Shown one piece after another: positions 50,885-59,005 of a stretch of DNA of 64,000 nt. Both the position numbers and the translations under genes were made by a program. Position 1 is the stretch's first letter. Every line of letters starts with the position of its first letter. Under the pieces are notes generated by a model that was not told the origin of the DNA, made no database searches, and saw only the letters and a program-made list of their open reading frames with translations. The stretch is from Chryseobacterium oncorhynchi (lineage in GTDB: Bacteria; Bacteroidota; Bacteroidia; Flavobacteriales; Weeksellaceae). The DNA is taken from positions 372,001 through 436,000 of the forward strand of contig NZ_PPEI02000002.1 of the NCBI RefSeq assembly GCF_002899895.1, read 5' to 3'.

Positions 50885-51967
50885 TTATAACACTTTTTCC
50901 AAAATTTGGATGTAGATATCAACCCCTTCTTCTATTTCATTAATATAGATGAATTCATCCGCTGTATGGGAGCGCCTACTGTCTCCAGGTCCCATTTTCA
51001 CTGATGTACATGGAATGATTGCCTGATCTGAAGAAGTTGGTGACCCATATGTTGTCCTTCCTATTTCAAGACCGGCCTTTACAAATGGATGATCCATTTC
51101 TATTTTTGAGGAATTCAACCTGAAAGACCTTGCAGTAAGTGTTGATTTCATTTGTGACTGGATGATTTCAAAGGCTTCTTTATTGGAATACGCATCTGTT
51201 ACCCTTACATCCAATGTGAAGTTACATGATTCAGGAACGACGTTGTGCTGTACTCCAGCATGAATTCCTGACAGTGTAATTTTAACTTCACCCAGATATT
51301 CTGAAACTTTTGGAAATTTAAAGTCTAAGATATTCTGAAGATCCTGCATACATTTTACAATGGAATTATCATCATTGGGATGAGCAGCATGAGAAGGAGT
51401 TCCTTTCATTTCCCCGTCTATCACAAGTAACCCTTTTTCTGCAATCGCCAGATTCATCTGCGTGGGTTCTCCTACAATGGCGAATTCTATATTGGGTAGT
51501 TGTGGAAACAAGGCCTCAATTCCGTCAAAACCTGAAATCTCCTCCTCTGCCGTCAAAGCAATCACTAAATTATATTTTAAATCTTCTTTATCATAAAAGT
51601 GCAGAAAAACCTGCGCCATAGAAACCAAAGAGGCCCCGGCATCATTACTTCCCAACCCATACAGCTTTCCGTCTTTTTCTACAGGAACAAACGGATCCAA
51701 AGTATAAGCTTTGTTAGGTTTCACAGTATCATGATGCGTATTCAATAAAACAGAGGGCTTGAAAACATCAAAGTTCTTATTGACCGCCCAAATATTATTC
51801 TTGAAACGCTTTGTCGGGATCTGATGCTTTTTGAAAAAGTTTTCAATCTCTACAGATGTATTGAATTCATCTTTACTGAATGAAGGAATTTCAATCAAAT
51901 TTTTAAGCAATCCAACTGCATTATTCAACAATTCTTCTTTATTATAAACAGATTTCAGTTCCTGCAT
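50885..51967 (-). CDS. argE: M20-family N-acyl-ornithine deacylase
   Basis: A 360-residue metallopeptidase-fold enzyme of the M20/ArgE-DapE family. Metal ligands lie in L-L-N-T-H-H-D-T-V-K-P (first His and Asp), G-L-G-S-N-D-A-G-A-S (bridging Asp), and the catalytic Glu pair in A-L-T-A-E-E-E-I-S-G; S-R-R-S-H-T-A-D-E-F at the end holds the last His. It removes the N-acyl group from acylcitrulline or acylornithine in the pathway with an N-acyl-ornithine carbamoyltransferase. It overlaps argB by 26 bp. Whether the acyl group is acetyl or succinyl is not certain. Confidence 0.9.
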   Translation of the reverse strand: MQELKSVYNKEELLNNAVGLLKNLIEIPSFSKDEFNTSVEIENFFKKHQIPTKRFKNNIWAVNKNFDVFKPSVLLNTHHDTVKPNKAYTLDPFVPVEKDGKLYGLGSNDAGASLVSMAQVFLHFYDKEDLKYNLVIALTAEEEISGFDGIEALFPQLPNIEFAIVGEPTQMNLAIAEKGLLVIDGEMKGTPSHAAHPNDDNSIVKCMQDLQNILDFKFPKVSEYLGEVKITLSGIHAGVQHNVVPESCNFTLDVRVTDAYSNKEAFEIIQSQMKSTLTARSFRLNSSKIEMDHPFVKAGLEIGRTTYGSPTSSDQAIIPCTSVKMGPGDSRRSHTADEFIYINEIEEGVDIYIQILEKVL

Positions 51968-52736
51968 GATGACTCTCTATATGGTTTTTCAATTCGGTTT
52001 CTTTAATGAGAAACACTTTATTTACATTATTCTTTATTGCTCCAAGAGCATTTTCAAGTTTGGGCAAAATCCCTTTGTGCAGCTTTCCTTTTTCTTTTAA
52101 AGCAGTAAAGTCCTCTTCGGAAATACTTTTAATAAGGGATTCGGGATCGTCAACATTTTCCAGCACTCCCACCTTATCAAAACAATACAACAACTCTACT
52201 TCATATTTGGATGATAAAGCCTGTGCCATTACTGATGCAATGGTATCTGCATTGGTATTGAAGAGATTTCCCTTTTTATCATGGGTAATAGCAGAAAACA
52301 CAGGAACAAGGTTAAGCTTAATTAATTTTGAAAGCAGTTTCTTATTCACGCTTTTTTTATCAATATCCCCTACAAATCCAAAATCTATTTCCGGATGTTC
52401 TCTTTTCTTAGCCTTTATTAAGTTTCCGTCTGCACCAGAAAATCCTATGGCATTGCATTTTTTTTGCTGTAATTTTTCAACAACATTCTTATTGATTCCT
52501 CCTGCATACACCATTGTTACAATATCCAATGTATCTTTATCTGTAATTCTCCTTCCGTTGATCATCTTTTGCTCCATGCCTAGCCTAGCTGCCAATTCTG
52601 TAGCTAACTTTCCTCCGCCATGAACAAGGATTTTCTTTTCTTTTATTTGGGAAAACTGATCTAAAAACTGATCCAGTAATCGTTCATCATCAATGAGCGC
52701 TCCGCCTATTTTTATGATGTACATTTTATTTTTCAT
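51942..52736 (-). CDS. argB: N-acetyl(acyl)glutamate kinase
   Basis: A 264-residue amino-acid kinase that phosphorylates N-acylglutamate. The nucleotide-binding start is I-I-K-I-G-G-A-L-I, followed by I-L-V-H-G-G-G-K-L-A-T (residues about 36-46) and the F-N-T-N-A-D-T-I-A-S-V-M-A segment near residue 160. The N-terminal helix found in arginine-inhibited ArgB is absent, and the protein is short, pointing to the dimeric, arginine-insensitive type. It overlaps argE by 26 bp and lies 91 bp behind argF'. Confidence 0.94.
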   Translation of the reverse strand: MKNKMYIIKIGGALIDDERLLDQFLDQFSQIKEKKILVHGGGKLATELAARLGMEQKMINGRRITDKDTLDIVTMVYAGGINKNVVEKLQQKKCNAIGFSGADGNLIKAKKREHPEIDFGFVGDIDKKSVNKKLLSKLIKLNLVPVFSAITHDKKGNLFNTNADTIASVMAQALSSKYEVELLYCFDKVGVLENVDDPESLIKSISEEDFTALKEKGKLHKGILPKLENALGAIKNNVNKVFLIKETELKNHIESHHAGTEICL

Positions 52737-52827
52737 AAGATTAAAGGATTTAATAGATGCGTCTTATTTTATTATTCAAAAACGCGTCTTATACAATGGA
52801 TTAAATGGTTACCATCTAATTTAATGA

Positions 52828-53781
52828 CTACTTTATATTATCTAATATCTCACTGAACACCGCCTGTGCAGAGAAAATACGGTTCTTTGCCTGCTGGTAG
52901 ATGATTGAGTTTCCCCCATCCATTACCTCATCGCTTAGTTCAACATTACGACGAACAGGAAGACAATGCATTACTTTTGCCTGATTGGTGTTCGCTAATT
53001 TTTCATTCGTCAGCATCCAGTCCCCTTTTACTTCGGGCATTGCGGCATAATCATCAAACGAAGACCAGTTTTTCACATAAATAAAATCTGCATCTTTTAA
53101 AGCCTCATCCTGATCGTGAATTACTTGTACATTTTTCGTAAAGTTCTTATCAAGATCATATCCCTCAGGATTAGCAATTACCAGTTCAACATCCATTTCC
53201 TGCATCCATTCTGCAAATGAATTTCCTACAGCATGAGCAATGGGCTTAATATGTGGCGCCCAGGTTAAAACCACTTTGGGTTTATGTTCTTTTTTCCAGT
53301 TTTCTGTAATGGTGATACAGTCTGCCAGACTTTGTAACGGATGACGGGTTGCTGATTCCAAAGAAATAACAGGAACTTTTGCATGTTTTTCAAATTGACT
53401 TAGAATGCTTTCATTCACATCGTCTTCTTTACTTTTCATTCCTGCAAAACAACGTACTGCAATAATATCACAGTATTGATTCAACACTTCAATAGCATCC
53501 TTGATGTGCTCTACTGTATCTCCGTTCATCACGGCTCCATCAGCAAATTCAAGATTCCAGGCTTCCTGTGCTGCATTCAGTGTCAATACATTCAATCCCA
53601 GGTTTTGTGCTGCAATCTGGCTGCTCAAACGGGTTCTCAGACTTGAATTTAAGAATACCAGACCTATTGTTTTTCCTTTTCCTTTTTCTGTTTCGGAAAG
53701 GGGATTTTCTTTTATTTGTAAAGCTTTTTTTATGATTTCCTGTAAGTTTTCAACATCACTTACAGCGGTAAAATTTTTCAT
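52828..53781 (-). CDS. argF': N-acetylornithine/N-succinylornithine carbamoyltransferase
   Basis: A 317-residue transcarbamylase of the type acting on N-acylated ornithine, as in Bacteroides fragilis (succinyl) and Xanthomonas (acetyl). The carbamoyl-phosphate loop is L-N-S-S-L-R-T-R-L-S-S, the catalytic region A-T-R-H-P-L-Q-S-L-A-D (His147-Pro148) and the C-terminal H-C-L-P-V-R-R-N-V-E; F-A-G-M-K and W-A-P-H are also typical for this group and differ from ArgF. At residue 90, equivalent by count to the Pro that marks the succinyl-specific enzyme, this protein has Val (G-D-T-V-E-H), so the substrate is open. Confidence 0.92.
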   Translation of the reverse strand: MKNFTAVSDVENLQEIIKKALQIKENPLSETEKGKGKTIGLVFLNSSLRTRLSSQIAAQNLGLNVLTLNAAQEAWNLEFADGAVMNGDTVEHIKDAIEVLNQYCDIIAVRCFAGMKSKEDDVNESILSQFEKHAKVPVISLESATRHPLQSLADCITITENWKKEHKPKVVLTWAPHIKPIAHAVGNSFAEWMQEMDVELVIANPEGYDLDKNFTKNVQVIHDQDEALKDADFIYVKNWSSFDDYAAMPEVKGDWMLTNEKLANTNQAKVMHCLPVRRNVELSDEVMDGGNSIIYQQAKNRIFSAQAVFSEILDNIK

Positions 53782-53940
53782 TTTAAATTGATTTTAAAGA
53801 TTTTGTTCACACATTAATTGTTGTTTTAACCCCAAATTTTTATTAAAACACTTTAGAACACTTAGTTTTCAAAGTTTATTATTTTGAAAATATGTAAGCT
53901 CACATAAGATGAAAATCAAAGATTTTCAAAAACTTAATTG

Positions 53941-54009
53941 CACTCTTTAAGCGCTTAGTATTTTCTTACAATCACTTAAGTGTTTAAACTCTTTTGTGAC
54001 TTTTGTGGT
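53941..54009. repeat. Intergenic repeat (CTTTTGTGACTTTTGTGG type) between argF' and argD
   Basis: The stretch reads TTAAGCGCTTAGTA, then CACTTAAGTGTTTAAAC and TTTTGTGACTTTTGTGG, ending directly at the argD stop codon. A short inverted repeat GAAAATC-AAA-GATTTTC lies at 53911-53927. Comparable tracts are dispersed in flavobacterial genomes (from memory). No terminator features. Confidence 0.45.
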
Positions 54010-55149
54010 TTAAATTTTCTCCAATACTGTTTTCAGAGCATTGATGAAAAGATCCGTTTCCTCTTTTTTGATATTAAGTGCCGGAAGAATCCTTAAGACA
54101 CTTTTATCATTAGAGTTTCCTGTGAAAATATGATGATCGTAAAGTAAACTACTCCTTACTTCCGAACAGTCCCTGTCAAGTTCTATCCCGATCATCAATC
54201 CTTTCCTTCGGATTGATTTAATATGTGGTAAATCTTTAATTTCATTTTCAATATATTCGCCCATTTTCTGAGCATTTTCGATGAGATTTTCGTCTTTCAT
54301 CACATCCAGCACAGCAATTGAAGCCGCACATGCCAGATGATTCCCTCCAAAAGTAGTTCCTAACAAGCCATTGCTTGCCTGAAATTTCGGACTGATTAGC
54401 ACTCCGCCAACCGGAAAGCCATTCCCCATTCCTTTTGCAGTTGTAATGATATCTGCTTCTACTCCGAATTCCTGGTGAGCAAAGAAATACCCGCTTCTTC
54501 CGTATCCTGACTGTACTTCGTCTAAGATCAAAACAACATCATATTTCTCGCACAATTCTTTAATCTTAGATAGAAATGCGGCAGTAGGAATCATGATTCC
54601 TCCCACTCCCTGAATTCCCTCAATGATGATGGAAGAAATTTCGTTTCCATGTACTGCAAAAGTTTCTTCAAGCTGTTCAATATTATTCCATTCGGATTTG
54701 ATAAATCTTTCTGAAAAGTTCACCGGAGCCACAATCTTTGGATTATCCGTTACAGAAACTGCAGCTGATGTCCTTCCGTGAAATGAGCCTGAGAAGTAAA
54801 GAACTTTGCTCTTTCCGTTATGAAAAGAAGCCAGCTTTAAGGCATTTTCATTCGCTTCAGCCCCTGAATTACACAAGAAAAGGTTGTATTCTTCATATCC
54901 TGAAAGTTGTCCTAATTTCTCAGCCAGTTCAGTCTGCAATTCATTCTGAACAGAGTTTGAATAGAAAGATATTTTTTCTAACTGCTCTTTAAGTTTATTT
55001 TTATAATGCGGATGATTGTGTCCGATGGAAATTACTGCATGACCACCGTAAAAATCAAGATATTGTTCTCCTTTATCATCCCAAAGAAAAGATCCTTGAG
55101 CTTTAACCGGATTGATATTAAATAATGGATATACGTTGAATAAATTCAT
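54010..55149 (-). CDS. argD: N-acylornithine aminotransferase (class III)
   Basis: A 379-residue pyridoxal-phosphate enzyme that aminates N-acylglutamate semialdehyde. Typical features are F-L-C-N-S-G-A-E-A-N-E-N-A-L-K (about residue 94), the cofactor Asp in L-I-L-D-E-V-Q-S-G-Y-G-R-S-G near residue 208 and Lys in T-T-A-K-G-M-G-N-G-F-P near residue 238. The operon position between argC and argF' supports ArgD rather than ornithine-delta-aminotransferase. The 228-bp and 283-bp spacers to its neighbours are repeat-filled. Confidence 0.95.
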   Translation of the reverse strand: MNLFNVYPLFNINPVKAQGSFLWDDKGEQYLDFYGGHAVISIGHNHPHYKNKLKEQLEKISFYSNSVQNELQTELAEKLGQLSGYEEYNLFLCNSGAEANENALKLASFHNGKSKVLYFSGSFHGRTSAAVSVTDNPKIVAPVNFSERFIKSEWNNIEQLEETFAVHGNEISSIIIEGIQGVGGIMIPTAAFLSKIKELCEKYDVVLILDEVQSGYGRSGYFFAHQEFGVEADIITTAKGMGNGFPVGGVLISPKFQASNGLLGTTFGGNHLACAASIAVLDVMKDENLIENAQKMGEYIENEIKDLPHIKSIRRKGLMIGIELDRDCSEVRSSLLYDHHIFTGNSNDKSVLRILPALNIKKEETDLFINALKTVLEKI

Positions 55150-55170
55150 TTTTAGTTTTTTTATATTTTT

Positions 55171-55380
55171 CTTTTGTCTTGAAACAAAAGAAACAAAAGT
55201 TCAAGACGTGGAAACTTTCGCTAAAAAATATTTTTGTTCTCTAAAAATTCTAAAACTTGTGCGAAATTGGCATTTGTTCTTCGGTTCGACATTTTTGTCG
55301 CACTTCGAACAGTAGAATTTTCTTAACGTTCACAAAATTATTTTTCTTAACGCTCCATTTTCCTAGGTCGGTTTTGATTA
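55171..55380. repeat. MITE-like intergenic repeat between argD and argC
   Basis: It begins with a hairpin CTTTTGT-CTTGAA-ACAAAAG (55171-55190), followed by AAACAAAAGTTCAAGAC; CTTGAA and TTCAAG (55178 and 55200) also pair. Later parts are CGCTAAAAAA, TTCTTAACG and TTCTTAACGCTCCATTTTCCT. The pattern resembles a dispersed Chryseobacterium repeat family (from memory). It has no ORF and no terminator with a proper T-run in operon direction. Confidence 0.5.
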
Positions 55381-55432
55381 AGCTTTAAAAATTCACGATT
55401 AGCTTATTGACAATTGACTTTTAAGTTTTCTT

Positions 55433-56398
55433 TTAAAATGCAATAGGTTTTAAGTTTAATCCTGCATTTTCTTCCCAGTTCATCGCAATATTCATATTCT
55501 GTACTGCCTGCCCTGAAGCTCCTTTTAACAAATTGTCAATCGCCGAGTGAATAACAACAACATTTCCACTCTTTTCAATCTGAATCACACAGCGATTGGT
55601 ATTGACAACCTGCTTTAGGTCCATTGCCCTTTCATTGATGGTAACAAAAGGCTCCTCTGCATAAAACTCCTGATATAATTGCTCTATTTCCTCTAACTCC
55701 AAATTTGTTTTCACTGTAGAGCTTGTAAAAATCCCTCTTGCAAAATCTCCTCTCCATGGAACAAAATTCAGGTTTACTTCTTTATTATTAAATGAAATCA
55801 ACTGTTGTAAAATCTCATCCACATGCTGATGCGTCAAAGTTTTATAAGCTGAAACATTATCATTCCTCCAGGTAAAATGAGTGGTTGGCTGTAGAGATTG
55901 TCCTGCTCCAGTAGAACCTGTGATCCCTGTGGTGAAAACCTCATCCAACAACCCTTTTTCCGCCAATGGAAGCAATGCTAACTGAATAGCTGTTGCGAAA
56001 CATCCCGGATTTGCAATACTTTTTGCACCTTTCAGTTGTTTTTTATTAATTTCAGGTAAGCCGTAGATAAAATCTCTGTTTTCAAAATTTCCATCCAAAC
56101 GGAAATCATTTCCCAAATCAATTACTACTGTTTCATCCTTAACTGGATTTTGTGTCAACCAATTCTGACTTTCCTTATGGGGAAGACATAGAAAAAGAAT
56201 ATCTACCTCTTCAGGCTTATCCGTCAACGCTTTTTCACAAACCGTCGTTAAATCCGGGTACAGATCCGAAATTTTTGTTCCCGAATTTGAACGACTATAT
56301 AAAAAACTCAATGTCACATGGGGATGAAAAGCCAGTAAGCGTATCAACTCACTTCCTGTATAGCCATTGGCTCCTACAATTCCTACTGTTTTCTTCAT
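55433..56398 (-). CDS. argC: N-acetyl(acyl)-gamma-glutamyl-phosphate reductase
   Basis: A 321-residue NADPH-dependent reductase. The start has V-G-I-V-G-A-N-G-Y-T-G-S-E-L-I-R as dinucleotide motif; catalytic Cys133 lies in I-A-N-P-G-C-F-A-T-A and T-G-I-T-G-S-T-G-A-G follows. F-V-P-W-R-G-D-F-A-R-G-I near residue 220 carries the conserved His/Arg region (here W-R for usual P-H). It turns acylglutamyl phosphate into the semialdehyde. It is 52 bp behind argG. Confidence 0.95.
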   Translation of the reverse strand: MKKTVGIVGANGYTGSELIRLLAFHPHVTLSFLYSRSNSGTKISDLYPDLTTVCEKALTDKPEEVDILFLCLPHKESQNWLTQNPVKDETVVIDLGNDFRLDGNFENRDFIYGLPEINKKQLKGAKSIANPGCFATAIQLALLPLAEKGLLDEVFTTGITGSTGAGQSLQPTTHFTWRNDNVSAYKTLTHQHVDEILQQLISFNNKEVNLNFVPWRGDFARGIFTSSTVKTNLELEEIEQLYQEFYAEEPFVTINERAMDLKQVVNTNRCVIQIEKSGNVVVIHSAIDNLLKGASGQAVQNMNIAMNWEENAGLNLKPIAF

Positions 56399-56450
56399 AT
56401 TTTAATCAATAGGACTATATCCTATCTTTTATTAGATTGTTCCTTAGGAA

Positions 56451-57647
56451 CTAGTTGATATTTTGGTTAATCTGATGATATATATTTAAGGAATTGCTTA
56501 CAATTTTTGTATATCCTTTCACATCATCTCCTGTCCATGCTCTGTTCGCTTCACCGTAACTCCCGAATTTATCAGACATCAGGTCGTGATCAGATTCAAT
56601 TCCGTTTAAGATAAATCTGTACGGGTGAAGGGTTACAAATACTTTTCCACTTACAGTTTTCTGTGAATCTCCTAGGAAAGACTCAATATTTCTCATCACA
56701 GGATCCAGGAAAAGCGCCTCATGAAGCCAGTTTCCGTACCAGTCGGATAATTGAGACTTCATCATTTGCTGATATTTTGAAAGCGTATGCTTTTCCAATA
56801 AATGATGGGCTTTGATAATCACTGAGGCTGCTGCCGCTTCAAATCCTACTCTTCCTTTAATTCCTACAATGGTATCTCCTACATGAATATCACGTCCAAT
56901 ACCATAAGCAGAAGCCAATTCTTCTATTTTCTGAATAGCATATACGGAATGTTCGAAACTTTCTTCGTTTACAGCAACCACTTCTCCATTTTTAAATTCA
57001 ATCTCCAATTCTGAAGGTTGCGTTTCCTTAATTTGTGATGGAAACGCTTCTTCCGGCAGATAGTTTCTTGAAGTCAAAGTCTCCTTTCCTCCTACTGAAG
57101 TTCCCCAAAGTCCTTTATTCACTGAATATTGTGCTTTATGGAATTCCATTTCGTAACCATGCCCTTTCAGAAACTCAATTTCATCTTCACGGGATAAGGC
57201 CATATCACGGATTGGCGTAATGATCTCAATATTGGGACACATCACTTGGAAAATCAAATCAAAACGAACCTGATCATTTCCGGCACCTGTGCTTCCGTGC
57301 GCAATGGCATCAACCTTTACTTCAATGGCATATTTTGCAATTTCCTGCGCCTGAATCGTACGTTCAGCACTTACAGAAAGAGGATAAGTATTATTTTTCA
57401 ACACATTCCCGAAAATTAAATACTTCACACAAGAATTGTAGTAGTCCTCCTGAGCGTCTACGCACCTGTACTCCTTTACCCCAAGATTTAAAGCTTTTCT
57501 CTCCAACTCTTTTTCCTCTTCCTTAGAAAAACCTCCGGTATTTACGGTAACGGCATACACATCATACCCCAGTGTTTCACTAAGATATTTAGCACAATAG
57601 GAAGTATCCAGACCTCCACTAAACGCTAAGATGACTTTTTTCTTCAT
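56451..57647 (-). CDS. argG: Argininosuccinate synthase
   Basis: A 398-residue enzyme that joins citrulline and aspartate using ATP. The PP-loop is V-I-L-A-F-S-G-G-L-D-T-S-Y-C at the N-terminus, followed by A-H-G-S-T-G-A-G-N-D-Q-V-R-F and Y-S-V-N-K-G-L-W-G-T-S. The start at ATG 57647 (M-K-K-K-V-I-L-A-F) is standard for the family; an in-frame ATG at 57683 would add a 12-residue extension. It overlaps the acetyltransferase gene before it by 29 bp. Confidence 0.95.
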   Translation of the reverse strand: MKKKVILAFSGGLDTSYCAKYLSETLGYDVYAVTVNTGGFSKEEEKELERKALNLGVKEYRCVDAQEDYYNSCVKYLIFGNVLKNNTYPLSVSAERTIQAQEIAKYAIEVKVDAIAHGSTGAGNDQVRFDLIFQVMCPNIEIITPIRDMALSREDEIEFLKGHGYEMEFHKAQYSVNKGLWGTSVGGKETLTSRNYLPEEAFPSQIKETQPSELEIEFKNGEVVAVNEESFEHSVYAIQKIEELASAYGIGRDIHVGDTIVGIKGRVGFEAAAASVIIKAHHLLEKHTLSKYQQMMKSQLSDWYGNWLHEALFLDPVMRNIESFLGDSQKTVSGKVFVTLHPYRFILNGIESDHDLMSDKFGSYGEANRAWTGDDVKGYTKIVSNSLNIYHQINQNIN

Positions 57648-58215
57648 AATATTTATTTTCAGGCTGATTGTTGACAGCCTCATTTTCTTTTATATTGTCC
57701 GGAACAAATAACATAGCTGTACAAAGACAGTTTTTACGTTCCTTTTTCATTAATATTTCATAGTTCACACAGTTCTTGCAGCCACTCCAGAATTCCTCGT
57801 CCTGAGTAAGTTCTGAATAAATAACCGGCTTATATCCCAAATCACTATTGATTTTCATTACAGCAAGCCCTGTTGTTAATCCGAATACCTTGGCTTCCGG
57901 ATATTTTTCTCTAGATAATTGGAAAACCTTATGCTTAATTTGAGTAGCAACACCTCCGTTCCTGAATTTGGGTGAAACAATCAATCCCGAATTGGCAACA
58001 AACTTCCCGTGTGACCACGTCTCTATATAGCAGAAACCTACCCACTCCCCGTTTTCAGTGGCTACCACAGCATTGCCCTCTGAAATCTTTTTACTCAAAT
58101 ATTCGATAGAACGTTTTGCGATTCCCGTTCCTCTACGCTGTGCAGAATCATACATTTCCTGCTGTATTTCACTCACATACATTAGATGTTCGCATGAGGA
58201 AACTTCTATTTCCAT
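57619..58215 (-). CDS. GNAT acyltransferase, candidate N-acetyl/succinylglutamate synthase (ArgA-like)
   Basis: A 198-residue GNAT protein and first gene of the arg operon. The acetyl-CoA motif is V-S-P-K-F-R-N-G-G-V-A-T-Q-I, and L-G-Y-K-P-V-I-Y near residue 125 belongs to the last strand. No other acylglutamate synthase (ArgA or ArgJ) is in the operon, and GNAT proteins at this position have been assigned that step in Bacteroides, so the role is likely. Unusual is a Cys-rich end, C-K-N-C and N-C-L-C, followed by a ~30-residue charged tail. It overlaps argG by 29 bp. Confidence 0.75.
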   Translation of the reverse strand: MEIEVSSCEHLMYVSEIQQEMYDSAQRRGTGIAKRSIEYLSKKISEGNAVVATENGEWVGFCYIETWSHGKFVANSGLIVSPKFRNGGVATQIKHKVFQLSREKYPEAKVFGLTTGLAVMKINSDLGYKPVIYSELTQDEEFWSGCKNCVNYEILMKKERKNCLCTAMLFVPDNIKENEAVNNQPENKYYEEKSHLSV

Positions 58216-58236
58216 TTATTTATCTAATTTTTTTGG

Positions 58237-58269
58237 CAAATTTAAAATATAATTACTTTAAAAACCAAA
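58237..58269 (-). promoter_or_regulatory. Promoter of the arginine operon
   Basis: -33 TTTG at 58269-58266 and -7 TAAATTTG at 58244-58237 on the minus strand, spacer 21 bp, 22 bp before the start codon of the GNAT gene. Fits the Bacteroidetes consensus TTTG-N19-21-TAnnTTTG. Confidence 0.7.
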
Positions 58270-58332
58270 TAAAAAAGATATTTTTTTTGTTTTTTAAATT
58301 TATACAGGTAAAATTATCTTTATTAGAAAATA

Positions 58333-58363
58333 TACATTTGCTAATTTATTATATATTTGCTAA
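58333..58363 (+). promoter_or_regulatory. Tandem -7-like elements with ATTTGCTAA repeats
   Basis: TACATTTG (58333-58340) and TATATTTG (58352-58359) both match TAnnTTTG and lie 19 bp apart; each is part of the direct repeat ATTTGCTAA (58336-58344, 58355-58363), two helical turns apart. The second ends 16 bp before the zinc-ribbon gene. They could be two promoters or an operator with two half sites, for example for autoregulation. Confidence 0.45.
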
Positions 58364-58375
58364 AATAATATAGTT

Positions 58376-58792
58376 ATGGAAAATACATGTCCTAAATGCC
58401 AGAGCGATAAAGTAGTTAAAAGCGGTATTATCAATGAAAAACAACGCTTCCACTGCAAGAGCTGCAACTATTATTTTACTGTTAAAAAACTAGGGAAACA
58501 AATTGATGATTATTATGTAACCAAGGCTCTTCAACTCTATCTGGAAGGCCTAAGTTATCGTGAAATTGAAAGAATTATTGGCGTTTCACACGTTACTATA
58601 AGTTCATGGATCAAAAAATACAATATTACAAGACCTCCTCATTCCGAGTTTCATCCTGTTTATAAAATATTAAAACAAAATGAGCTAATTGAATATATAG
58701 CTCAGGAAGAAAACATTAAAAATTCAGGGCTCATTATTACTCAATTTGCTGACAAGTACATGCTGATTAAGTGGGAAAGGTTTAAAAAATAG
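58376..58792 (+). CDS. Zinc-ribbon/HTH protein related to IS1-type InsA
   Basis: A 138-residue small DNA-binding protein. The N-terminus is a zinc ribbon with Cys5-Cys8 and Cys27-Cys30 (C-P-K-C ... C-K-S-C-N-Y-Y-F), followed by a helix-turn-helix G-L-S-Y-R-E-I-E-R-I-I-G-V-S-H-V-T-I-S-S-W-I (about 53-75). The same order is present in InsA and in the N-terminal part of IS1/IS1595 transposases, but there is no DDE nuclease part, no inverted repeats and no second frame. It is divergent from the arginine operon with a 160-bp shared control region, thus a candidate domesticated regulator of it; this is inference. Confidence 0.75.
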   Translation: MENTCPKCQSDKVVKSGIINEKQRFHCKSCNYYFTVKKLGKQIDDYYVTKALQLYLEGLSYREIERIIGVSHVTISSWIKKYNITRPPHSEFHPVYKILKQNELIEYIAQEENIKNSGLIITQFADKYMLIKWERFKK

Positions 58793-59005
58793 ATAAAGGA
58801 ATCAAGAACCAAGTGCTAAAAATCAAGACTTCGGAAAGCAGATATAAGACAGGTTTAAAATTAAAATATCACAATAATCAACTGGTAATCAGTGAAAAAA
58901 TCAATTTAACTATATTATTAGCACTAATATATATTAAATTTTCATAAATAAATTATTAATTACAATTTGGCATTCACAAAAAACAACGCCAAAAATTGAT
59001 AATTT

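Noticed and set aside
58376-58792. Intact IS1-type insertion sequence
   Set aside because: No DDE transposase frame, no terminal inverted repeats or target duplication; only an InsA-like protein.
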